A stretch of DNA of 64,000 nucleotides from contig CM043869.1 of assembly GCA_023846275.1 (NCBI GenBank), positions 22,674,237 through 22,738,236 of the forward strand, read 5' to 3'. This DNA is from Vanilla planifolia. Its lineage: Eukaryota > Streptophyta > Magnoliopsida > Asparagales > Orchidaceae. The notes beneath the pieces were generated by a model, which worked only from the letters and a program-made list of their open reading frames with translations, was not told where the DNA came from and did no database searches. The position numbers and the translations under genes were made by a program. Below are positions 36,801 to 51,515 of this stretch, piece by piece; position 1 is the first letter of the stretch; each line of letters begins with the position of its first letter.

Positions 36801-37345
36801 TGATTTGTTAGCAATAAACTCACAATAAAAGAAGCTAGCTTAAGATATATAAAACATTAAAACTTAAAGCTATAACATTAAACCCCATATTAATGTATTT
36901 GGCATTTTAGATTCGTTTCTAAATCATTTGAGCTTTGTGTTGCTCAAATTCATTCTTTTGCACTTTTAAGTCAACAATAAGGTCAAGATAAATAGCAAAC
37001 TTTTGCCGATATCATCTAAATTTAAGTCAGAAATAATCCAATAAAATTACAAAAAAAATGGAGGAACTTATACTCAATTAGGATTTTAATATTGTTATGT
37101 TAGTTTTGTATGCTCATTGCCTTATCTTAGATAAGTCAATTCCTACTAAATCCTACCAAAGGGTTGGGTGAGAACAAGAAGGTGGAGAGTTGATTTATGT
37201 TTATTGTTAATGATAAGCTATTAGATTTAAAGGTTTAAATATTTTTTTTGAATTACGAAGAATATGGGTTAATTTTTTAAACAATTGAGCCTTTTGTTAT
37301 GCAAATTGATTCATATGCTTTCAAGTCAACAATAAGCTTACAAGC
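33835..37345. repeat. Tandem array of about 540-bp units, block I
   Basis: Diverged head-to-tail units. Landmarks recurring in fixed order are 'caaacccatgcctc', 'aataagct(c/t)', 'atttataaaaccttaa', 'catttgagctttgtgtta', 'actttcaagtcaa', 'catccaaattcaaatt', 'gattagggttttag' and 'aactcgattcctc'. The first landmark falls near 34,230, 34,747, 35,280, 35,658, 36,240 and 36,780. Units are non-coding. All frames of 60-odd codons in them are chance. Block I matches parts of block II at an offset of about 9.6 kb (36,240 with 45,882). Confidence 0.85.
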
Positions 37346-38490
37346 ATTAAGTTGTATGGGTTAGTGATTAAAGATTAAGAGGTAGAAGGCTAAAAATTTG
37401 TGATAAAGTATTGATATTTACAAGTTAGATGATTCGAATTAAAAAGGGAGAAGATGATGATATGTTAATGATTCATTATTTATGGTTTAAGATATTATAC
37501 TAAAATAAAAAATAGAAAATTAGATATTTGAAATAAAATTATAAAAATCTAGATTGATAAGTTTTTTTTTTGGTCTCAATCTATGCTTATACATTATGCC
37601 AATGCATATATTAATAAGTATGATTTAGTTTTTGTTTTCTTCATACATTTTCCTTTTATGGAGACTTTAATCAACAACAGACCTGACTTCATGATGATTG
37701 CAATAGAGATCTATAATATAATCCTAGTTGTTTTTAAACCTTTAATCTTGTATACTTTAACACTTGTTATACTATGAAACTATGCCATTGGCTTGCCTCA
37801 CCATCTACATATATTGCCTTGGTGTGAGCTTAAAATAAACTAATTTATGAGGAGACATGGATTAAGCTAATTGATTATTCATAAGTGAGAAAGTGGCTTT
37901 GGCTAATTAAGATAGTTAAATAATTATAGATTTTTATATGACAAGTTAAATGAATTAAAATAATTAAGATGATAAACAAAATTTTCATTTAATTAGCTTT
38001 GACACTTATTTTTAAATGCATGTCTGCTGCCCTTAATCTTTGACCAATAATTCCACTTGCTCATCATCTAACTTTTAAATTTAATATTCAACCACATACA
38101 TGTTGATCTTAATGACACTATTCCCACAACATGTCTAACTACTCTAGACCATGACCTCTATTTCATAGTTATAACCTTTCACCAATAATTCAAATAATAG
38201 CTTATCCAAATTTTGACCTTTAGGTCTAGCCTTATACCTATTTACCTTGACCACACAATTGCGATAGCATGGTTGACAACTTTGTTCAAGTTATAAATGT
38301 TCAATGCTTAAGCCTGGAAGAATACAATTTTTATGGGATAACATTCATGTTGCTTGCTTTCTAAAAGATTAAGTTGAGACATAAACAAAAGTTGTGTCAC
38401 CAAATTTTTTTACTTATACAAATTCCTTAGAACCAACTAATGAAGCAATATATGATTTCTTATATGACTTTGTCATTATTAAGAATGATG
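37346..38490. other. Non-repeat interruption of the tandem array
   Basis: Roughly 1.1 kb without the array landmarks. No terminal repeats or coding domains are seen. It could be an inserted degenerate element or a piece of the original flank. Confidence 0.5.
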
Positions 38491-41400
38491 AAAATTCACT
38501 TATGGCCATGACCAATTTCTAATCTATGAAATTTGTTTTAGAAAACTCAACTTCTCTTTATAGACTAGGTCAAAACATTAAAGAGATAGAGTCTGTTTTG
38601 TAATTATGACTATTTTTAACGAACAAGGTCTTAGGTTCATGGGCTTAAAGATTTTTATCAAGACTATTAAGACTATGGAACAAGGCCAAAAATTTTGATT
38701 ACCAAGTCTATTTTTTAATGTTCTATGCTTGTGCTAATCAAACCCATGCCTCATATTGGATTTTCTAATAATAAGCTTGTTCAAAATCAGCTGACTTAGG
38801 AATTATAAAACCTTAACCCTTTAATTATATTTTTAATCATTAAATTAGTTTATCTGGGATGTTAGATTAGTTTGTTATTTATTTGAGTTTTGTGGTATAC
38901 AAATCTATTCTCCTACACATTCAAGTCAATAATAAAGTCACAACAAAGAATAGGCTTTTATCAACATAATTTGAAATAATCTAAGAAACTTTTAAGGATA
39001 GAAGGAACATGAAATCTATTAGAAACTATTTAATAAAAATGTGCTTATAATGAAGAGTGAACTTTTAGTTTTATCAACCAAATTCATATTGGAACTATCT
39101 AATAAAAATACAACGCAATGAGGGAACATATACCTGATTAGGATTTTAGAGATATTTTGATAGTTTTCTAATCCCATGAACACTGTTTAGGATAACTTGA
39201 ATCCTCCACATGGGGTAAGTGACAACAAGAAGATGGTAAGGAGTAGATCGAGTGATAGTGGCTATTATTAATAGATAAGTCATTGGGTTTAGAGCTTAAA
39301 AATAGTTTTTAGGAGTATTTGGAATATGGGTCAAAACTTAAGTTTATTGAAATAACAGATTAGTTGTTTAATGTTGTAATCTTGTATTGATCAAACCCAT
39401 GTTTTTTATGGATTTGCTAATAATATGCTTGAGATAAAAATAGTTGAACTTAGGATTTATAAAACTATAATTATTAAACTTATTTTTTTGGCATCAAAAT
39501 GTTGTAATGTTAAGCCTTTTGTTATGCAAATTGATTCATCTACACTTTCAAGTCAACAATAAGTTTACATAAAATAGTGAACTTTTATTAGCTTCACCCA
39601 AATTCAAATTATAAGAAACCAATAAAATTATAATTTACACAGGAAACATATACTTGATTAGAGTTTTAGGAATATTATGTTAGTCTTTTACTCCCATGAA
39701 CCATATTTTAGATAACTTAATTCCTTTTCATGGGTTAGGTGACAACAAGGAGGTTGGGAATTGATTATGTGATTGTAGTTATTATTCATGAATTGATTAT
39801 TGGGTTTAAGGGCTTAAAACTTTTTTTTAAAAGTGTTTTGGGTTAAGACTTATGGTTGTTGAATTACTAAGTTAGTTTTTTAATATCATAAACTTATGTT
39901 GGTCAAGCCCATGCCTCTCCATTGATTTGCTCGTAATATGATTGTAAAAAAAAAGCTAACTTGGGATTTGTAAGACCTTAACTATGAAGATATATATTTA
40001 AACATTATATTAATATAATTTTGATGCTATGTTAGTTTATTAATCATTTGAGCTTTGTTTTTTGTACAAATTCATTCTTTTATACTTTCAAATCAATAAT
40101 AAGCTAAAATAAAAAACTTAACTTTAATAGTATCATCCAAATTTAAATTGGAAATTATCCAATAAAATTATAAGAAGAGAGAGAAAAACACTCAGTTAAG
40201 GTTTTAGTGATGTTAGTTTCTTAATCTCATGAACTTTGTTTTAAAAAACTTGATTCCTCCTTATGAACTAGGTTACAATAAGAACAAAATGGGGAGTTAT
40301 TTATATAATTGTGACTTTTGTTAACATATAGGCTATTTGGTTTAGTGACTTGAAAATTTTTGTTAAGATTATTGAGCTTATAATTAGGGATAAAGGTTAC
40401 TATAATACTAGGTTAGTTTTATAATGTCATAAGTTATTATTGGTCAAACCCATGCTTACATATGGATTTATTAATAATAAGCTCATGACAATCTAGCTAA
40501 TGTGAGATTTATAAAACCTTAACTTTTAAGGTGTATATTTATACCTCATATTAGTATATTTGGGATACTAAACTATTTTTTTAATCATTTGAGCATTGTT
40601 TTATACAAATCCACTATTCTATACTTTAAAGTCAATAATGAGCTCATGAAAAATTGTGAACTTATTCCAACATAATCCAAAATCAAATTGGAAATTATCT
40701 TATAAAATTATGCGACAAAAGAGAACAATACTCAATTAGAGTTTCAGCGATGTTAGTTTCCTAATCTCATGAACTTTGTTTTTAAAAAACTTGATTCCTC
40801 CTTATGAGCTAGGATACAATAGGAACAAAGTGGAGAGTTGATTGTTGTAGCTTTTGTTAATAGGTAGGAAATTGGTTTAGTGACTTGACAATTTTTGTTA
40901 AGATTATTAAGCTTATGGGTTAGAGTTGAAAGGTGCTATAATACTAATTTAGTTTTACAATGTTGTAAGTTATTGCTAGTCAAACCCATTCCTATTTATG
41001 GATTTTCTAATAATAAGCTCATGACAATCTAACTATCTTGGGATTTAGTAAATCTTAACTTTTAAGCTATATATTTATACCTCAAATTAGTATATTTAGG
41101 ATACCAAATTATGTTTTTAAACATTTGAGTTTTGTTTTACACAAATCCATTATTCTATACTTTAAAGTAAAAAATAAGCTCATGAAAAATTGTGAACTTT
41201 TTCCAACATAATCCATAATCAAATTGAAAACTATCAAAAGAAATTACATGATAATGAGGTGACATATACTCGATTAAGGTTTTAAGGATGTTATAGTAGT
41301 TTTTTAATATATGAATTTTGTATTGGATAACTCGGTTCCTTCTCATGTCATTGGTGATAAAAATAAAAAGACCAGAAGTTTATTTTGATATTAATTCTAT

Positions 41401-44400
41401 TATTAATTTCTAAGTTATTAGTGTTGGGGGTTTAAAGAATTGTGTTAAGGCAATTTGGATTATGTGTTAGAGCTTAAGGTAATTAAAAGTCGGGGCTTGT
41501 TTCTTACTGTTGTGTTGACAAATCCATGTCTCTTGATAGATTTGGTAACAATTAGCTTGTGATAAAAAAGCTACCTTATGATTTATAAAGCCTTATCTCT
41601 TATGATATATCTTCAAAGCTCAAATTAGTAGATTATTATGGTTTTAAAGATGCTATAATAGTTTTTAATCCATGAATTATCTACTGGATAACTCGATTCC
41701 TCCTTATGGGCTAAGTGATAACAATAAAAAGATTGTGAGTTGATTTTGATATTATTTTTATCATTAATTGATAGGCTATTATGTTTAGGGATTAAAGGAT
41801 TATGTTAAGATTATTTAGATTATGGGTTAGAGCTTAAGGTTGTTGAAAATTTAAGCTAGTTTCTTAATGTTGTGTTGGCAAACCCATTTTAAGGACTTAG
41901 CAATAACAAAATCATGATACAAAAGTTACCTACAGATTTATAAAGTTTTAATCCTTATTTGATATCTTTAAAGCTTAAATTAGTGTATTTAAGATATTAA
42001 ATTAGTTTCTTAATCATTTAAAGTTTTGTTAAAAAATTAATTTTGCTACATTCAAGTCAACAATAAGCTAACAATGAAGTGGAAAATTTTACCAACATCT
42101 CCCAAACAAATTGACAATAACATTACAAGGAAAAAAGGGGACATATACTCAATTAAGGTTTTAGGGATGTTATGAAAGGTTTCAAATCCATGATCCTTAT
42201 TTTAAATTCCTTGATTCATCATCAGATATTAAGTGAAAATAAGAAAACGTTGGGGAGTTCATTATGTAATTATAGCTATTATTAAAAGAGATGATATTTG
42301 GTTTATGGGCTTAATGATTTTTGTTAAGACTATTAGGATTAAGGGTTTAAGCTAAAGGTTTTTTGAATTACCAAGTCAGTTTTTAAGTATCATAAGCTCG
42401 ATAAGCTTATGTTAGTCAAACCAATGCCTCTACATGGATTTGATAATAATAAGCGCATGACAAAAAAGTTAACTTAGGATTTAAACAGCATTAACCCTTA
42501 TGTTATAAGTTTAAATCTCATATTAGTGTATTTTAGATACTAGATTTGTTTCTTAATTACATGATTTTTGTGTTACACAAATCCATTCTTTTACACTTTC
42601 AAGTAAGCAATAAACTCAAGATGAAGAGTTAATTTTTACGAGCATAATCCAAAATAAAAATGAAAAATATCCAATAAATTTATAAGTCAAAGAGGGAACA
42701 AATACTTGATTGCAGTTTTAAGGATGTTAGTTTTTTATTCCTTTGAAATTTGTTTTAGATAAATCGATTCATCCTCATGAACTAGGTGACAACAAGAAAA
42801 AATAAAGAGTTGATTATGTTATTATAATGTTCTTAGTGGATAATTTGTTAGGCTTAGGAGTTTTAAAATTTTTGTTCAAATTATAAGGTTTACGAGTTAA
42901 AGCTAAAGGTTGTTGAAATGCATCATCAGCTTTATAATGTCACAAGCTGGTGCGAGTAAGACCCATACCTCTTATGGATTTGCTAATACTAAGCTCATGA
43001 CATTAAAGATATCTTGAGATTTATAAAAGCTTAAACCTTGACCTATATTTTTAAACCTTATATTATATATAAGGATACTAGTTTAGTTTCTTAATCATTT
43101 GAGTGTTTTGTTAAAAAAATTCATTCTATAATTTCAAATCAATAATAAGGTCACGATAGTTAATGAACTTTTTGCAACATGATAAAAAATCAATATGGAA
43201 ATCATCCAAAGAAATAGCAAGATAATTAGGGAAATACATTTAATTAGGGTTTTAAGGATTTTATGGTTGTTTTCTAATCCATGATGTGTGTTTTCAATAA
43301 ATCAATTTCTTGTCATGAGCTAGGTGAAGTGTGTTAAACAAATCTATTTTTTTGCACTCTAAATTCAACTACAAGCCCATGGAAGGGTAAAATTTTATCA
43401 ACATCATCCAAATTCAAATTAATAATAAAATTACCAAGCAAACAAAGGACATTGCTCAATTGAGGTTTTAGGGATTTTATCATAGTTTTCTAATCCATGA
43501 ACCTCTTTTAAGATAGTTTGATTCCTTCATATGGGTTAGGTGAAAACAAGAAAAATGAGAGATAATTATGTGAATTTGACTATTCTCATTGGAAAAGCTA
43601 TTTGGTTTAGGGGCTTAAAATTTTTTGTTAAGTGTATAGGAATAAGGGTTAGGAGTTAAAAATTATTGAAATAATATATCACTATTTTAATTCTATAAGC
43701 TTGTGTTAGTCAAACTCATGCCTCCTAATGAATTTACTTACTAATAATATTCTCGTGACAGAAGAGATAACTTGGGACTAAATAGTTTTGGTTTACTAGA
43801 TTTATTTCTTAATCATTTGAGCCTTTCTTTTTATAGAAATTCATTCTTTTATACTTTGAAGCCAACAATAAGCTTACGAGAGGATGTGAATTTCTACCAA
43901 CATCAACTATATTCAAATTAGAAACTATCTAAAAAAATTAGTAGACATAGAGAGAACATATTCTTAGTTAGTGTTTTATAGATGTTATGTTAGATGGCCC
44001 GATTCTTCCAAATGGGATTATGAATAATGCAAAAAAAAGATGGAGAATGATTATGTGATTATGGCTTTTTTACTGGATAGACTAAATGGTTTAAGGTTTT
44101 AATAATTTTTTTGGGGCTATTAGGATTATTAGTTAGGGATGAAGGTTGTTAAAATATTAGGTTAGAGTTTTAATCTCACACGTTGGTTATGCCCTTGCCT
44201 CTTATTGGATTGTTAACAACAATTTTTTGATAATAAAGTTAAACTTAATATCAGGTTAGTTTTTTAATGTCATATGCTTGTGTTGATTAAACCCTTGCCT
44301 CTTAGTGGATTTACTAACAACAAACATGTGATAGTAAAACTAAACTTAATAATTATAAAACTCTAATTCTTAAGATGTATCTATAAACCTCATATTAATA

Positions 44401-47400
44401 AAATTCAGATAATATATTAGTTTTTAATCATTTGAGTCTTGTGTTATACAAATTCATTTTTCTTTAATTTTAAGTTAATAATAAACTCATGATAAATAGT
44501 GAACTTTTTTAGCATCATCGAAAATAAATAGGATATTATCTAACAAAATTACAAGGATAAGAGGGGACATATACTTGCTCTAGGTTTTAGTGATGTTATG
44601 GTAGTTTTCTAATGCAAGAACCATGTATTAGATGACTTGATTCCTCCACAAGGGCTTGGTGACAACTACAAAAATGATTAGTGGACTATGTGATTATTGT
44701 TGTTTTTAATTGATAATCTATTGGATTTATGGGCTTAAATGTTTTTTACAAGACTTAGAATTATTTTTTAGAGCTCAAAGATTTTGAAATATTAAATTAG
44801 ATTTTTAATGTACTAATCTTTTGTTGGTCAAATTCATGCCCCCATAGATTGACTAACAATAAGCTCATGAAAAGATAATTAACATGTGATTTATAAAATC
44901 TTAACCCATAAGCTATATCTTTAAATCTCAGATAAGTGTAATTAGATAACTAATTTTTTTCTTAATCATCTTGGCTTTTTTACAACAAAAATGCATTTTT
45001 TTACACTTTCGAGTCAAATGTAAGCTTACGTGAAGTGTGAAATTTTACCATTATCCAAATTCAAATTGTTAATAAAAGTATAAAGCAAAGAGGGGACATA
45101 TACTCGACTAATGTTTTTGTGAAGTTATCCTAGTTTTATAATCTTTAAACTATGTTTTAGATTACTTGATTCCTTTTTGTGAGCTAAATGATAACAACAA
45201 AATTATGAGATGTTGATTATGTGATTTTTCTTTTTGTAAATTGCCTATGGAAATAGAGGCTTAAAGATTATTTTTAAGATTATTAAGATTATGGGTTAGA
45301 GCTTAAGGTTGTTGAAATACCATGCAATTTTTTTAATTTCGTATGCTTGTGTTCTTCAAACCAATACTTCCCCATACATTTGCTTACAATAAGCTAATGA
45401 CAAAAAAAACATAACATGGGATTTATAAAATCTTAACCATAAGCTATATCTTTAAACCTCAAATAAGTGTATTTGAATAACAAATTTGTTTCTTAAATGT
45501 TTAAGCTTTATGTTACATAATTTTTTTTTTTGCACTTTTAGGTGAAATATAAGCTCATAATGAAGTGCAAAATTTTATCAAGATCATCTAAATTTAAATT
45601 GGCAATACATTTATAAGGCAAAGAGGATACATATACTTAATTAGTGTTTTAGTGATGTTATGTTAATTTTTTCGTACTTGATCCTTGTTTTAGATAACTT
45701 AACTCTTTCTTATAGGCTAGGTGAATAAAAAGAAATATATGTGATTGTGGCTATTGTTAAAGGATAAGGAATAGGGTTTAGGGGCTTAAAGTTCTTTGTT
45801 AGAACTATTAGAATTATGGGTCAAGGCTTAAGGTTTCTGAAATACCAAGCCATTACTTTAATGTCATAAGCTTATGGTGGACAAACTTATGCCTCTTAAT
45901 AATGTGTTAACAATACATTAGTGAAAAACTCACTCACTTCAACTTTATAAAACTTTAACTCTTTAGTTATATTTTCAAACTTCAAATTAATTTATTTGGG
46001 ATGCTAGATTTATTTGTTAATCTAAACTTCATGCATTATACAAATTCGTTCTTCTAAACTTTAAAGTTAATAATAAGCTCACGACAAATAGTGAACTTTT
46101 TTAAGCATCATTCAAATTCATATTAGAATTTATCTAATATGTCTATATGACAAAGAGGGAAAATTTACTTGGTTAGTGTTATAGAGATTTTATGTTGGTT
46201 TTCTAATCCCTAGAACTTAGTTTTTAATAAATGGATTTCTTCTCATTAACTATGTGATGACAAGAAGAAGATGAGTTGATTACATGATTGTGGCTACTGT
46301 TAATTGATATGTTTTTAAGTTTATGTGATTAATGATTTTTATTTTTAGTATAAGGATTATGGGTTTGGGGATAAGATTTTTGAAATATTAAAAAGTTTTT
46401 AAAGATAGTGAACTTGTGCTTGTCAAACCCATGCCTCCTTGTGGATTTGATACCAATAAGCATGTGATAACAATATGAACTTTGGATATGTAAAACCTTA
46501 ACCATTGAGTTGTGTCATTAAATCTCATATTAGTGTATTTAGGATACTAGATTTGTTTCTAAATTATTTGAGCATTATGTTACCCAAATCTATTCTTTTA
46601 CACTTTCAAATCAGTAATAACCTTAGAGTAAACTTTAACCAACATCATCCAAATTCAAATTTGAAACAATCTAATAAAATTACAAGAAAAAGATTCAATA
46701 AATTCTCAATTAGAGTTTTAAGGCTAGTATGTTAGTTTTTATAACCCCATAAGCTTTGTCTTGGATATCTCAGTTCCTCCTAGAGAGCTCAGTGATAACA
46801 AGATGAAGGTTGAAAGTTGGTTATGAGATTATGACTATTATTAATGGATATCTTATTAGATTTAGGAGCTCAAACATTTCTATTAAAAGTATTAAGAATA
46901 TGGGTTAAGACTTAATATTATTAAAATAAGAGGTTAGTTTTGAATGTAATAACCTTGTGCTCATCAAACCATTGCCTCCTCATTGATTTGCTAACAATAA
47001 GCTTGTGACAAAAAATGTGACTTGTGATTTATAAAATCTTAACCAATAAACTATATCTTTCAACTTCGTAGTAGTATATTTGAGATATTAAATTATCTTT
47101 TTAATTATTTGCAATATGTGTTACATAAATCCATTTTTTTATTTTCAAGTCCAAAATAAGCTTAATATAAAAAGTGAAAATTATAAATTATCTAATAAAA
47201 TTACCAAACAAATGGAGACAAATACTTGATTAGGGTTTTAGAGATATGTTAGTGACAAAAGAGCTAACTTATGATTTAAAAAAAATCTTAACCATTAAGC
47301 TGTATCTTTAAATCTTATATTAGTATATTTGGGATACTAGAATAATTTCTTAATAATTTGAGCTTTTATACAAATTCAATCTTCTACACTTTAAAGTTCA

Positions 47401-50175
47401 TCCTTATTCAAATTAGAAATAATCTATTAAAATTATAAGGTAAAATAGATTATACTACTCAATTAGAGTTTTAGGATGTTATGCTGGTTTTCTAATGCTT
47501 TAGAAAACTAAATTTCTTCTTGTGAGCTAGATCAAAATAAGAAAAAACTAAATAATTTATTTGTGATTTTAACTATTATTAATAAATAGGGTAATTGGTT
47601 TAAGAGCTTAAAAATTTTTGTTAGGACTACAAAGATTATAGGTTAGGGCAAAAGATTTTTGAAATACCAAGTCTATTTTTTAACATTGTATGCTTGTGCT
47701 AGTCAAATCCATGCCTCTCGATAGATTTGCTAATAATAAGCTAGTAAAAAAATAGCTTATATAGGATTTATAAAACCTTAGCCCTCTAATTATATTTTTA
47801 TTCCTCAAATTTGTTTATTTAGGATACTAAATTAGTTTGTTAATCATTTGAACTTTCTATTATATAAACCAATTCTTTATACTTTCAAGTCAACAATAAA
47901 CTCATGACAAAAAATTAACTTATAACAACATCATCCAAATTCAAGCTCGAAACAATCCAAGAAAATTTTAAGACAAAGCAAGGTAACATGAACTTGATTA
48001 GAAACTATCTAATAAAAATATGCTCACTACGAAGAGAAAAATTTAGTTTTATCATCCAAATTCATATAGAAAACTATCTAATAAAAATACAAGGAAAAGA
48101 AGGATCATAAACCTAATTAGGATTTTGGAGATATCTCAATAATATTCTAATCCTGTAAATGTTAATTTAGATAACATGAATCATCCTCATGGGTTAAGTG
48201 ATAACAATAAGATGGTGAGGAGTAAATCAAGTGATTATGGCTATTATTATTGGATTTAGAACTTGAAAATGTTTTTAAGGGTATTTGGAATATGGGTTAA
48301 GACTTAAGTTTGCTAAAATAAAATATTAGTTGTTTGATGTTGTAATATTTTGTTAGTCAAACCTATGCCTCCCCATAAATTTGCTTATAATATGCTTGTA
48401 ATAAAAAAAAACAAAACTTGGGATTTATAAAACTTTAATTATTAAGCTATATATTTAGACATCAAAATAGTATAATTAAGATATTAGATTAGTTTCATAA
48501 ACATTTGAGACCTTTGTTACACAAATTGTTTCATCTACATTTTCAAGTCAATAATAAGCATATGTAAAAGAGTAAACTTTTAGTAGCTTCACTATAATTC
48601 AAATTGTAAACTATCTAATAAAATTATAACGCAAAGAGGAAACATATGCTCGATTAGAGTTTTAGAAATATTATGTTAGTCTTTTACTCTAGTGAACCTT
48701 GTTCTAGATAACTTGATTCCTCTTCATAAGCAAGGTGATAATAAGAAGAAGGTAAGGAGTTGATTATGTGATTGTAGTTATTATTAATGGATTGACTATT
48801 GGGTTTAAGGGCTTAAAAAGTTTTGTTAGGAGTGTTATGAGTTAAAGCTTAAAGTTATTGAATTATTTAATTTTTTAAGGTCATAAACTTATGCTGTTCA
48901 AACTCATGTCTTTTAATGAGTTTACTGATAATATACTTTTGACAAAGAAAGTAACTTGTGATTTATAAAACCTTAACTATTAAGATATATATTTAAACCT
49001 CATATTAGTATAATTTAGATGTTCTATTAACTTATTAACCATTGGAGCATTGTGTTACAAAAATCCAATTTTCTATACTTTCAAGTCAACAATAAGAAAA
49101 TGTAAACAACTTAATTTTAATAATATCATCTATATATTAAAATTGGAAATTATCCAATAAAATTATAAGACAAAAAGAGAATAATACTCAATTAGGGTTT
49201 TAGTAATGTTAGTTTCCTATCCTCATGAATTTTGCTTTAAAAGCCTTGAATCCTCCGTATGAGCTAGCTTACAATAGGAACAAAATTGGGGATTGAATAA
49301 ATAATTGTGGCTTTTGCTAATTGATAGTCCATTTGGTTTAGTGACTCGAAATTTTTTGTTAAGATTTTTGAGCTTATAGGCCATAAGTTATTATTGGTCA
49401 AACCCATGCCTAATTGTGGAGTTTCTAGTAATTAGCTCATGACAATCAAGCTAACTTGGGATTTATAAAAGCTTAACTTTTAAAATATATATTTATACCT
49501 CATATTAGTATATTTGGGATACAAAATTAGTTTTTTTAATCATTTGAGTATTATTTTCCACAAGTCCATTATTCTATACTTTCAAGTCAACAGTAACTTA
49601 CAAAAATAGTGAACGTTTTCCAACATTATTCAAAATCAAATTGGAAATTATCCAAAAAAACACTATATGGTAAATAGGGGCCATATACTTGATAAAGTTT
49701 TTTGTGGATACTATAGTGGTTTTCATGTCCACAACTATGTTTTGGATAACTTTGTTTCTTCTCATAAGCAAAGTGATAAAAAAACATCGAAAGTTTATTA
49801 TGTGATAATTGTTATTCTTAATAAATAGACTATTTAGTTTAAGGCTTTAAAAACTTTTTGTTTATAGTATTATGAGTTATGGCTTAAGGCTGTTTAAAAT
49901 CTAGATTAGTTTTTTAATATCATAAACTTTAGTTCATTAAACCCATGCCTGCTGATGAATTTACTAACAATATGCATGTGACAAAGAAGATAACTTGGGA
50001 TTTATAAGAATTTAACTGTTAAGCTATATAGTTAAACCTTATATTGGTATAATTTGGATGCTATATTTGTTTCTTAATCATTTTGGCATTGAGTTTTATT
50101 ACACAAATCCATTCTTTTATACTTTCAAGTTTACAATAATCTAAAGTAAAAAAAATTATTAGTATCATCCATATT
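38491..50175. repeat. Tandem array of about 540-bp units, block II and start of block III
   Basis: The landmark 'caaacccatgcctc' or a variant occurs near 38,736, 39,397, 39,902, 40,442, 40,979, 41,502, 41,878, 42,415, 42,957, 43,688, 44,188, 44,287, 44,826, 45,355, 45,882, 46,426, 46,966, 47,702, 48,355, 48,897, 49,396 and 49,937. Typical spacing is 525-550, with some short (99, 376) and long (653-736) intervals from deletion or insertion. Units near 38.7-40.5 kb pair individually with units near 47.7-49.4 kb, sharing private variants, which shows a larger period of about 9 kb. Confidence 0.9.
50171..50175. repeat. Left 5-bp target duplication of the LTR element (ATATT)
   Basis: ATATT directly precedes the LTR start TGTAATAGCC and recurs directly after the right LTR at 58,086-58,090. 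Confidence 0.92.
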
Positions 50176-50814
50176 TGTAATAGCCCTAGTTTTCTTTATT
50201 TTATTTGCTTAAAAAAAAAGTTTTTTGTGATGAATCCAACGATGTTAAATTTTAAATTTTTGGAGCTCTCATGAATAAATTATGAATTTTTAAAGAATTG
50301 GGATAAATTTGTAATGTTAAGGATAGAACTGTAATTTTTAAATGTCGGCTCAGTTCAAATTCGATTTGGCGGAGGATATATTTGCAAATAACGTATTTGT
50401 AGGGGTTTTATGCAAAAGAGCCAGGCCACCCGGCAGTTGTCTCACAAGAATTTGACACATTTCTGCAGTGTTTATAAAGCTAATCGGGTGAACGGAAACT
50501 TCGACTGCATGCGACTTTTAATTTTCGGAGTGCGAGGTTCTGCAACAAACGTGACTGCTACAAGAATTTCCTTAAGGACGAGATTTCGACAGTAGCCGCC
50601 GAGCTCTTCGAGGATTTTTGGCACATGACGGCGAAGGTCAGCGAGGGTTCCGTAAGGTAAGGAAAACTTAAGGAAAACGCGAATTTCTTTGTCGTTATTA
50701 TGCAAGGGTTTTTCGGTGAGCGACGGAGATCGAGAGGGGTTGATTTGGCCGGCGGGAGACGCCGGAGGTCTCGAATTTCACGGGCAAAATGTTTCGGTTT
50801 CGCCGAACGAATGG

Positions 50815-50821
<7 letters not shown>

Positions 50822-50864
<43 letters not shown>
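50822..50864. repeat. (GA)n microsatellite in the left LTR
   Basis: About 21 GA units. The same place in the right LTR (56,684-56,698) has about seven. Confidence 0.95.
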
Positions 50865-50867
<3 letters not shown>

Positions 50868-51515
50868 GAATAGGTTCGCGTTGCTGAACCGATGCGGGCA
50901 GTTCAGCGCCAGGCCTAGACCGGGTCGCACTAGGGGCGGGCGGTCCAGCGCCGACGAAAGACCTTAAAAAAAACAGTGAGCATTTTTGGGATTTTTTAAA
51001 TGCTCGTTTGGGACAGCTTTAATAAAGCGGGATTTTGGCTGTTTGGGATTTTTGGCTGTTTGGGCAAGCTTTTAGAAAGCAGAATTTTAGCCATTTGGGA
51101 ACAGCTTTTTAAAACGTAATTTTGCCTTATACGCATTTTTAAATTAATTATTTGTCTTTTACGGGCTTGTAGGACATTGGGGCTTGTAGGTAGAACATCA
51201 AGAAGAATTAGAAGTGGGCAAGAAAAATTTGGTACAACAAATCCAGGTAGATAGATTTCTAACCTTGTGATATAGTACACTACTATGTGTTTGCTTTACA
51301 TGATTTTCTTTCAGTGACATGGTGTTTTGGTTATTCTATATGTTGATATTTATTTCATTTGCATGATAACTAAAAGGAAAGAAATAATATGATACAATAT
51401 ACTAAAGAAAGAGACGAAACAATATGGCAGAAAAGGTCTTTTGATATGGCAGGGATTGATGTTTGGGAAATGAAAAATATAAAAAAATGAGATTCCTTGA
51501 GAACATTATCTTCAC

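Noticed and set aside
41155-41346. A 63-codon - strand frame here resembles another at 59,794-59,985, suggesting a conserved small gene
   Set aside because: Both fall in the same part of the 540-bp unit. Other units do not keep the frame, and the similarity follows from the DNA repeat.
50689-50967. 92-codon frame in the left LTR (and a 77-codon counterpart at 56,568-56,801)
   Set aside because: It lies within LTR sequence, includes the GA microsatellite (Arg-Glu repeats) and has no counterpart among retroelement proteins.
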